From Bacteroidota bacterium (GTDB lineage: Bacteria > Bacteroidota > Bacteroidia > Bacteroidales > UBA1402): 12,805 nt of DNA. The translations under genes were made by a program, and so were the position numbers. The notes under the pieces were generated by a model. The model searched no databases. It was not told the origin of the DNA and saw nothing but the letters and a program-made list of their open reading frames with translations. Shown here in pieces: positions 6,932 to 12,805 of this stretch. The first letter of the stretch is position 1; each line of letters starts with the position of its first letter. The stretch covers positions 1 through 12,805 of the forward strand of contig JAUZOU010000045.1 of the NCBI GenBank assembly GCA_030706285.1. Reading direction: 5' to 3'.

Positions 6932-9046
6932 ATGTCAAACAAACTCATTACGTGCCTGCTTCTTGGCCTTTCATTGACCGCACAACTTCCCGCACAACGC
7001 AGGATGGAACAGCTGAACCGTGGTGTCATCGCTATCAGGGCCACAGAAAAAACAGCGTTCATCAGTTGGAGACTGTTGGGTACCGATCCGAAGCACACTT
7101 ATTTCAATCTTTACCGGCAAACCGGTAACGGCCAGCCTCTCCTGCTGAACAAAAAGCCATTGGCCGCTAACACCTGCTTTACAGACAACAACGTCGATTT
7201 CAGCCAGCGTAATACCTATCTGGTCAAACCTATTGTAAAAGGGAGTAAAGGACAAGCCGCCGCAGAGGGCCAATACTGTCTCAACGCAGGAAAAAGAGTG
7301 GGCCAATACTTTTCCATACCACTCAGAACGCCAGACAAATATACACCAGGAGACTGTTCAGTCGCCGATCTTGACGGGGACGGGAACTATGAGATCGTTG
7401 TCCACATGGTCGGTATCGGACGAGACAACGGACAGAACGGGTTAACGACTCCACCCATCCTTCAGGCATACAAACTGGACGGCACGTTCCTATGGGAAAT
7501 CAATCTGGGCATCAATATCCGGGAAGGAGCCCATTACACTCAATTCCTGGTGTATGATTTCGATGGGGATGGCAAAGCCGAACTCATCTGCAAAACAGCT
7601 GACGGCACCAAAGACGGAGTGGGAAACATCATCGGCAATCCGGCAGCCGACTGGCGCACCAAACCAACAGACGGCAACATGGATCCCTGGGCCAACCGCC
7701 CGGTCTTCTTCCGATCAGACAATCAACCGAGGCACCCTGGAGGGCCTGATTCCATTCAGCCTGGAATGCCATCTTCCCCGATAACTATGAATCCAGCCGA
7801 CAGTGCTGGCAGAGAAGCTTTCAACCGGACTCAAGGATACCGTCAGTCAAGAAGAAACGGCAATGATACGGTTATAATCCGCGACGGCCAGCAACGCATG
7901 CCTCCAAACGAAGGACGCCGCCAACGTCCGGTTACAGATCCGAATCCCTTGGCCGGCAAAATCGTGGACGGTCCCGAATACCTGACCGTGTTCGAAGGGG
8001 CAACCGGCCGTGCACTGGCTACCGTTAATTATGTGCCGGGACGCGGGGCTATCGATGCCTGGGGTGATACTCATGCCAACCGCAGTGAACGCTATCTGGC
8101 CGGTGTCGCCTATTTAGACGGAAAGCATCCGTCTGCTGTTATGTGCAGGGGGTATTATACAAGAGCCACCCTGGCGGCCTGGGACTGGCAAAATGGCAAA
8201 CTGACGCAACGCTGGATGTTTGACAGTTACGATGGAACACCAGGCAATGACGCGTACAGTGGACAAGGCAATCATTCCCTGAGCGTCGCCGATGTCGACC
8301 AGGATGGTTGCGATGAAATCGTCTACGGCGCCTGCTGCATCGACCATAACGGCAAAGGTTTGTACAGCACAGGGTTCGGGCATGGCGATGCGCTCCATTG
8401 TTCTGATCTTGATCCGGAACGTCCGGGATTGGAGGTTTTTCAGGTGCATGAAAACATCAGCAAAGCTGCTGCTGTCGCTGCCGGTGAGTTCCGAGATGCC
8501 AGAACAGGCCGGCTCATCTGGGGATTGCCCGGCACAGAAGATGTCGGTCGCGGCATGACAGCCGATATCGATCCTCGCTATGAAGGCTCTGAATGCTGGA
8601 GCGTCGCCTCTCACGGCTTGTATTCAGCCAAAGGTAAAAAAATCACCGACAGACAGCCCCGTTCCTGCAACTTTGCCGTTTGGTGGGACGGCGATCTTTC
8701 CAGAGAACTGTTGGACCGCAACCGGATTACCAAATGGGATTATCAGACAGGGACAGACCAGTTACTCTTCAGAGCCGACAGCTGTACCTCCATCAACGGC
8801 ACCAAGGCGACGCCCAACTTAAGTGCCGATTTGTTCGGTGACTGGCGTGAAGAGGTCATCCTGAGCAACATCAACGGAAAAGAACTGCGCATCTTCACCA
8901 CCACCATTCCAACAGACTACCGCTTCGTCACCCTGATGCACGACCCTCAATACCGCCTGGCCGTCGCCTGGCAAAACGTCGCCTACAACCAGCCTCCACA
9001 TCCAGGATTTTTCCTTGGTAACCACATGAAACACCCTCGACACTAA
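6932..9046 (+). CDS. Rhamnogalacturonan lyase, polysaccharide lyase family 11
   Basis: A 704-residue protein from ATG at 6932; an in-frame TTG at 6890 was not chosen because the ATG places a signal peptide at the N-terminus (MSNKLITCLLLGLSLTAQLPAQ). Family 11 lyases cut the rhamnogalacturonan I backbone of pectin by beta-elimination using calcium. Supporting motifs are GVIAIR..., the fibronectin-like start (SWRLLGTDP), and propeller calcium loops DLDGDGNYE (146-), DFDGDGKAE (209-) and DVDQDGCDE (454-). Others are DGPEYLTVFEGATGRA, GDTHANRSERYLAGVAYLDG, GYYTRATLAAWDW, GNHSLSVADVD, GHGDALHCSDLDP and the C-terminal LFGDWREEVI. Between DWR (240-242) and GKIVDGPEYL (342-) there is an extra ~99-residue segment rich in Pro, Arg, Gln and Asn, not usual in the family. 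There is no T9SS domain; the protein ends GNHMKHPRH, so it is probably periplasmic. No SusC/SusD genes lie nearby. No good promoter match was found in the 173-base upstream gap. Confidence 0.93.
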   Translation: MSNKLITCLLLGLSLTAQLPAQRRMEQLNRGVIAIRATEKTAFISWRLLGTDPKHTYFNLYRQTGNGQPLLLNKKPLAANTCFTDNNVDFSQRNTYLVKPIVKGSKGQAAAEGQYCLNAGKRVGQYFSIPLRTPDKYTPGDCSVADLDGDGNYEIVVHMVGIGRDNGQNGLTTPPILQAYKLDGTFLWEINLGINIREGAHYTQFLVYDFDGDGKAELICKTADGTKDGVGNIIGNPAADWRTKPTDGNMDPWANRPVFFRSDNQPRHPGGPDSIQPGMPSSPITMNPADSAGREAFNRTQGYRQSRRNGNDTVIIRDGQQRMPPNEGRRQRPVTDPNPLAGKIVDGPEYLTVFEGATGRALATVNYVPGRGAIDAWGDTHANRSERYLAGVAYLDGKHPSAVMCRGYYTRATLAAWDWQNGKLTQRWMFDSYDGTPGNDAYSGQGNHSLSVADVDQDGCDEIVYGACCIDHNGKGLYSTGFGHGDALHCSDLDPERPGLEVFQVHENISKAAAVAAGEFRDARTGRLIWGLPGTEDVGRGMTADIDPRYEGSECWSVASHGLYSAKGKKITDRQPRSCNFAVWWDGDLSRELLDRNRITKWDYQTGTDQLLFRADSCTSINGTKATPNLSADLFGDWREEVILSNINGKELRIFTTTIPTDYRFVTLMHDPQYRLAVAWQNVAYNQPPHPGFFLGNHMKHPRH

Positions 9047-9064
9047 GACTAAAAAATCTGGGCC

Positions 9065-9096
9065 TTTGGTATTATTTAAAAATTAACTTACATTTG
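9065..9096 (+). promoter_or_regulatory. Bacteroidota-type promoter for the LamG peptidase gene
   Basis: TTTG at 9065-9068 and TACATTTG at 9089-9096 are separated by 20 bases, an exact match to TTTG-N19-21-TAnnTTTG. It begins 18 bases after the lyase stop codon and would give a leader of about 50 bases before ATG 9155. The peptidase gene can therefore be expressed independently of the lyase. Confidence 0.75.
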
Positions 9097-9154
9097 CCGG
9101 CATCACAAGAAGCAGACGGGTGAATTCCTGAAGCACAACCAATTAATTATTGAT

Positions 9155-12130
9155 ATGACTTCAACGATATCCTCATCGATCAGAGGCACTTTCCTCTTGC
9201 TGTTCCAACTTGCTTTTGTGCTTCATGCGGCAGCCATTCCTTCAAAAGAGATCCGGACAACTCAGACAGTATCTCAACATCAACAAAAAGCAGGACTGAC
9301 CGATATTCCGGGTGTTGACAGGGAACGCCTCACAAACAGAACAGACGTGCTGAAGCTTCATGGTCGTGCAGCCGGAAGTCCAGCCTTCAGCACATTTACC
9401 TATTCGTTCAATTTGTTGCCAGCCAACGATTACCAGGCACAAAAACCGGCTGATGCCTTTGCTTTTGAAGCCGGGTTTGTGAGCGCAGACGGAACAATCA
9501 ATATCAGCGAACCCATCACAGCCGACCAGCGAGCCGTTTTCCCCGATCTGACCAGCGTGGCATTGTTTTACTTAAACCAATCATACCTTTATCATTATTA
9601 CCAAACCCGCAACATGCCGCTCCTTTTCAAGGTCGGTTTTCCCTTATTCGAAAGCGGATTATTGCCGCCTGACTCGGTTGTCAGAAAAGCGATCAATGCC
9701 TACGGCGGTAGCTTTGCTTCATTCGATGTGCTGAACAATCATACGACGTTTATGGCCAACAACGGACTGGCCATTGCAGCAGCCTTTGGCGAATTCATGA
9801 ATGTATTCAAGAATTGGGGTTATCCGATGGTGACGAATTTGACGGCGGACAGTTTCGATGTGCTTTCATACTGGCACAACGTGGATAATCTGGCAGGATT
9901 GCTGGGCGATTTCAATCGATACGTGTACCATCGTTTCCTGCAACCGGACGACAATCAGCGAATCCGGTTATTCAAAGAAAGTGATCATTTTAAGTATTAC
10001 ACCAGTCCGTATTTTGGGGACATCAATTTTCCGATGCTATTCGAATCGATGGAAGCAGCGTATGCCGAATACGTCGACCACTATCAGGTTACAGCCGGTG
10101 AAAAGCTGTCACTATTTACCTTGGGCGATTGTGTGGATGCCGACATTGAAGGGGTAAGCTGCGATCCCGCTACGGCAACAATCGGCGGTACAGCCTGGTC
10201 GTCCGGTTTGCATGCCGGTTGTACCTCCAAACCAGACGACCTGAATTCGGTCAAATACCTAATGCGGCACGAATTGGCCCATTTGTTTCAGGGATTATGG
10301 CAATCTGAAACAGGGACAGCCTGGTTGGGTGAAGGCTTCGCCTTTTTTAATGCGGAAGGCCCTTTAGCCGGAGACTACCTTGGATTATCAGGGTTTTCCT
10401 ACCGGCCGCTGCTACTGTCATCGATGGATTTTGCCACCCGCTATTTTGGTCATTGTCCGGCGTATGCCGATACGAAAGAATACCCTCAAACGGACTACGG
10501 TTATAAATACCTCGGATACAGCATGATTGATTTTATGTACCGGAAAGGTGGGTACGTCACGGTAAAAAATGTTCAGATAAACGATACAGCCGGCTATCAA
10601 GCCTTGGGCTACCCGACTGCGCAGGCCTTTTTCGAAGATTATTTGTACGACTTTGATACCCGTGTCAAACAATTACCTGTTGCAACCTTACTCAATCCTG
10701 TCGCCAATGTTGAGGAATCCGGTGACTCCGTCACAATCAGCTGGATACCGCTAAAAAATGGGGTCAAACTAACTGTCTTTGTTTCGACCGATGAGAAGAA
10801 AACCTGGTCACAGATAGCCGACCATACGGCCGACACGGCATGCAACTGGATGGCCGGAAACAGCCAGGGCCCGTTTTACATCAAACTCTCGGCACCAGAC
10901 AATCTGGATGTTTCGACGACGTTTGGGCCATTTTATAAAGTATCCTTGTCAAGGCTCAGCCTCATCTCGCCTTCTAACAACCAGTACATTATCTCAAACG
11001 ACACGGTCGAAGTCAGCTGGGGAACAACCACGGTAAACACAATCCGTATCGATTACACCCAGGACGGAACCAACTGGAACACCATTGCTCCTGAAACACC
11101 TGCTTCAAACGGACTATACAAATGGGGCGTTCCTGACAATCTCTCAGGTTCCTGCCAGCTGAAACTGACCGATCTGGCCGATACCAATAACTATGCCACC
11201 AGCGGTCCCGTAACCATTCTGAAAAGCAATCCCACCGGCGGCCCTTATCCGAACGATAAAAACACCTTGCTGTTGCTTCATTTCGACAACGGACTGAACA
11301 ATAGCAGCCTGCAAGCTCCGGATGCGGCCGGAAACATGGCAAGCCTGACGACCGATACAGCTGGTGTCGATCAGCTTGGCAGGTGTTACAAAACCGGAAC
11401 GGCATTGATCGTCCCCAATCATGCCGCCTTAAACCTGAATGGCGACTGGACCATCGAAGCATGGGTTAAATTATATGCCTACACGTCCAATAACATGTAC
11501 TTGTTCTGGAAACCGGGCGATTCCGATGCGTATCAATCGAATTATTCACTCGAAGTGAATCCTTGGTGGGGCAATTGTTTCTACGGTTATTATTTTTCCG
11601 GCTTCAACTCACGGATTGGAGTTACCGGCCCGGCAATCGCCTTAAACGAATGGTACCACGTTGCCTTTATCCGTGATACAAAAAGTAGGACGATTCAACT
11701 GGTAATGCACGACAAAAACCGGCATCGGATTTTCTCCGCCGATCAGCCCTATTCACCTGACGGGACATGCCTCAACTCAAGAGACCTTCAAATCGGAACA
11801 AATCTTGTTGGCTACATCGATGAAGTGCGCATCAGCAACGTCGTGCGAAACTTTACCAGTACCGGGATAACGCAAGTGACAAGCGACCATCTGACCGTCT
11901 ATCCAAATCCTTCCACCGGAATAATCTACCTGAGCCACACGCAAGGCCCGGGCAAAATCCGTGTCCTCGATTTGCAAGGACGCGTGCTGCTCACCCGGCC
12001 GTTATCCGGCAAGGAACAATCTGTCGAGAGAAAAGTAAAAATAGATCTAACCTCGTTTAAAAAAGGCCTGTACCTTATCCAGCTAATTCAGGATACTATG
12101 CGATCTGTCGAAAAGGTGATTTTAATCTAA
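9155..12130 (+). CDS. Secreted HExxH metallopeptidase-like protein with Fn3-like, LamG and T9SS sorting domains
   Basis: A 991-residue exported protein. The signal peptide covers about residues 1-27 (FVLHAAA, then IPS). Residues ~60-505 form a helical peptidase region with HELAH at 372-376 and E393 in WLGEGFAFF, the gluzincin layout (HExxH-x16-E), followed by the helix around 447-467 that closes such domains. Residues ~90-250 look like a degenerate earlier copy of the same fold without zinc ligands. Two beta-sandwich modules follow at ~508-600 and ~601-695 (VEVSWGTTTV, WGVPDNLSG). A LamG/concanavalin-like module spans ~705-900 (LLHFDNG, DWTIEAWVKL, WYHVAFIRD, GYIDEVRIS). A T9SS type A domain spans ~912-991 (VYPNPSTG, LDLQGRVLL, FKKGLYLIQL). 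The protein should cross the outer membrane by T9SS. The LamG module suggests glycan or matrix binding; the peptide substrate is unknown. Only the peptidase class, not a named family, is secure. Confidence 0.85.
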   Translation: MTSTISSSIRGTFLLLFQLAFVLHAAAIPSKEIRTTQTVSQHQQKAGLTDIPGVDRERLTNRTDVLKLHGRAAGSPAFSTFTYSFNLLPANDYQAQKPADAFAFEAGFVSADGTINISEPITADQRAVFPDLTSVALFYLNQSYLYHYYQTRNMPLLFKVGFPLFESGLLPPDSVVRKAINAYGGSFASFDVLNNHTTFMANNGLAIAAAFGEFMNVFKNWGYPMVTNLTADSFDVLSYWHNVDNLAGLLGDFNRYVYHRFLQPDDNQRIRLFKESDHFKYYTSPYFGDINFPMLFESMEAAYAEYVDHYQVTAGEKLSLFTLGDCVDADIEGVSCDPATATIGGTAWSSGLHAGCTSKPDDLNSVKYLMRHELAHLFQGLWQSETGTAWLGEGFAFFNAEGPLAGDYLGLSGFSYRPLLLSSMDFATRYFGHCPAYADTKEYPQTDYGYKYLGYSMIDFMYRKGGYVTVKNVQINDTAGYQALGYPTAQAFFEDYLYDFDTRVKQLPVATLLNPVANVEESGDSVTISWIPLKNGVKLTVFVSTDEKKTWSQIADHTADTACNWMAGNSQGPFYIKLSAPDNLDVSTTFGPFYKVSLSRLSLISPSNNQYIISNDTVEVSWGTTTVNTIRIDYTQDGTNWNTIAPETPASNGLYKWGVPDNLSGSCQLKLTDLADTNNYATSGPVTILKSNPTGGPYPNDKNTLLLLHFDNGLNNSSLQAPDAAGNMASLTTDTAGVDQLGRCYKTGTALIVPNHAALNLNGDWTIEAWVKLYAYTSNNMYLFWKPGDSDAYQSNYSLEVNPWWGNCFYGYYFSGFNSRIGVTGPAIALNEWYHVAFIRDTKSRTIQLVMHDKNRHRIFSADQPYSPDGTCLNSRDLQIGTNLVGYIDEVRISNVVRNFTSTGITQVTSDHLTVYPNPSTGIIYLSHTQGPGKIRVLDLQGRVLLTRPLSGKEQSVERKVKIDLTSFKKGLYLIQLIQDTMRSVEKVILI

Positions 12131-12489
12131 GACACGGTACTAGCTGCTAACAATATTCCCTACACTTGATGCCATGATAATCCGTCAAATCCGCAATTTC
12201 TAACATAGCACCAATTATATATTTTCAACTAATCGTTATGCCATCACTTGTTATCACTCATTCTTCGGAGGTTGATACATTCGCGTTCCAGCCTAATTTA
12301 TGGATCAAGGCCGATAAAAGGCTTGGATTTATGATTAATTTTGGCATCCAGTAAAGGTTTGTAGATCCCTGTATCATATTATTATTATTCACATAGATGA
12401 AAAAAATATCAGTTCTTGTTATGGCTTCATTGATCACCTCAACAACTTGATCGATCACGTCAAATTCCTGAAACACGGTTGTAAAAAAT
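12131..12489. other. Intergenic gap without a convincing gene
   Basis: This AT-rich stretch separates two genes whose 3' ends face each other, so it needs no promoter. A minus-strand frame at 12258-12476 (72 codons, GTG start, 13 bases after the receptor stop) has no recognisable domain. Its peptide is not obviously low-complexity, so a small hypothetical gene or a gene remnant cannot be excluded. A weak bulged hairpin (CAAGGCC facing GGCTTG) lies near 12304-12324. No tRNA, repeat array or clear terminator was seen. Confidence 0.4.
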
Positions 12490-12805
12490 TTAAAATTTCA
12501 GATGGATACCTCCCGTAACCGTTGCTTTTGGCATGGGGAACCCGGCGTTGATTTCATAGTCTTGCGCCAGCAGGTTTTCTCCGCGGACAAAGACGTTAAC
12601 CGCCGGGCTCAGTCGGTAGCTTCCTCTAAGATTCCATAAGGTGAACTGTTCGCGGACAACCGGGTTAACGGACGTATAAAGCCCGCTGATCTGTTGTACG
12701 CCGGTCGATACCACCCACTTTCCTTTGGTGAAATCCACGCCGGCAAACAATTTATGTTCCGGTGCTGCAACTACGGGATAACGCATTCGCAACCAACTGT
12801 AGTTG
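12490..12805 (-). CDS. TonB-dependent receptor, C-terminal part
   Basis: The frame is open from the right edge to a TAA at 12490-12492, giving about 105 residues, so only the C-terminus is present. Short alternating beta strands are visible. The terminal pattern is diagnostic: NVFVRGENLLAQDYEINAG, then FPMPKATVTGGI and a final LKF, as in the last strands of 22-stranded outer-membrane receptors (NLFDKDYE...G.P.PGR....GI...F, with a terminal Phe used for BAM insertion). Such receptors import siderophores, cobalamin or oligosaccharides using TonB energy. The ending resembles BtuB/siderophore-type receptors more than SusC proteins, but the plug is outside the window, so the substrate is not determined. 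Confidence 0.82.
   Translation of the reverse strand, partial: NYSWLRMRYPVVAAPEHKLFAGVDFTKGKWVVSTGVQQISGLYTSVNPVVREQFTLWNLRGSYRLSPAVNVFVRGENLLAQDYEINAGFPMPKATVTGGIHLKF

Noticed and set aside
8114..8614. 166-codon minus-strand frame
   Set aside because: It is antisense to conserved PL11 motifs; a shadow of the lyase frame.
12397..12450. 17-codon plus-strand frame beginning MKKISVLVMASL
   Set aside because: It resembles the start of a signal peptide but stops after 17 codons with no continuation in frame; most likely chance.
12448..12457. Palindrome TGATCGATCA with a nearby TGATCA
   Set aside because: Short, at the 3' side of both neighbouring genes, and with no adjacent promoter to regulate.
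1..12805. CRISPR array, tRNA/rRNA, insertion sequence or prophage
   Set aside because: No regularly spaced repeats, no cloverleaf-like segment, and no transposase, integrase or phage protein were found on either strand.

Overview
The window reads as chromosomal DNA from a member of the Bacteroidota, most likely the Bacteroidales. Three things support this. Two large secreted proteins end in type A sorting domains of the type IX secretion system (T9SS), each with a YPNP motif and a terminal basic/hydrophobic tail. Two intergenic regions carry the Bacteroidota promoter form TTTG-N20-TAnnTTTG. The gene families (DUF4139 protein, family 11 rhamnogalacturonan lyase, TonB-dependent receptor) are typical of polysaccharide-using Bacteroidales. 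I cannot name a species. No RNA gene, CRISPR array, insertion sequence or phage gene was seen.

Layout. Bases 1-2130 (minus) hold a two-gene unit: a divergent nucleoside-diphosphate-kinase-like protein, then 18 bases later a DUF4140/DUF4139 protein that carries a carboxypeptidase-regulatory-like insert and runs off the left edge. Facing away from it, at 2347-2967 (plus), is a winged-helix regulator of the SufR type with a C-terminal cysteine cluster. It has its own promoter and a SufR-like inverted repeat just downstream of that promoter. Bases 3009-5630 (minus) encode an 873-residue secreted protein: discoidin-like module, Ig-like module, HExxH metallopeptidase-like core and T9SS domain. Upstream of it on the same strand (5748-6758) lies a membrane-associated family 2 glycosyltransferase. 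Divergent from that, 6932-9046 (plus) is a rhamnogalacturonan lyase (PL11) with an unusual insert of about 99 residues. It is followed, behind its own promoter, by a 991-residue secreted metallopeptidase-like protein with LamG and T9SS domains (9155-12130). A gap of about 360 bases with no convincing gene separates this from the 3' end of a TonB-dependent receptor gene (minus) that is cut by the right edge.

How the genes may work together. The central block (3009-12130) mixes secreted enzymes: a pectin-backbone lyase and two cell-surface or released putative zinc peptidases. Both peptidases carry carbohydrate-binding-like modules and have the same HExxH-x16-E spacing. This suggests attack on glycoprotein- or pectin-rich material, but no SusC/SusD pair is present, so this is not a classical polysaccharide utilisation locus. 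The left block looks like an unrelated housekeeping or redox-regulated unit. The most unusual observations are the apparent degenerate peptidase copy inside the 991-residue protein, the insert in the lyase, the enlarged NDPK-like protein, and the regulator's altered cysteine set with a matching operator-like site.
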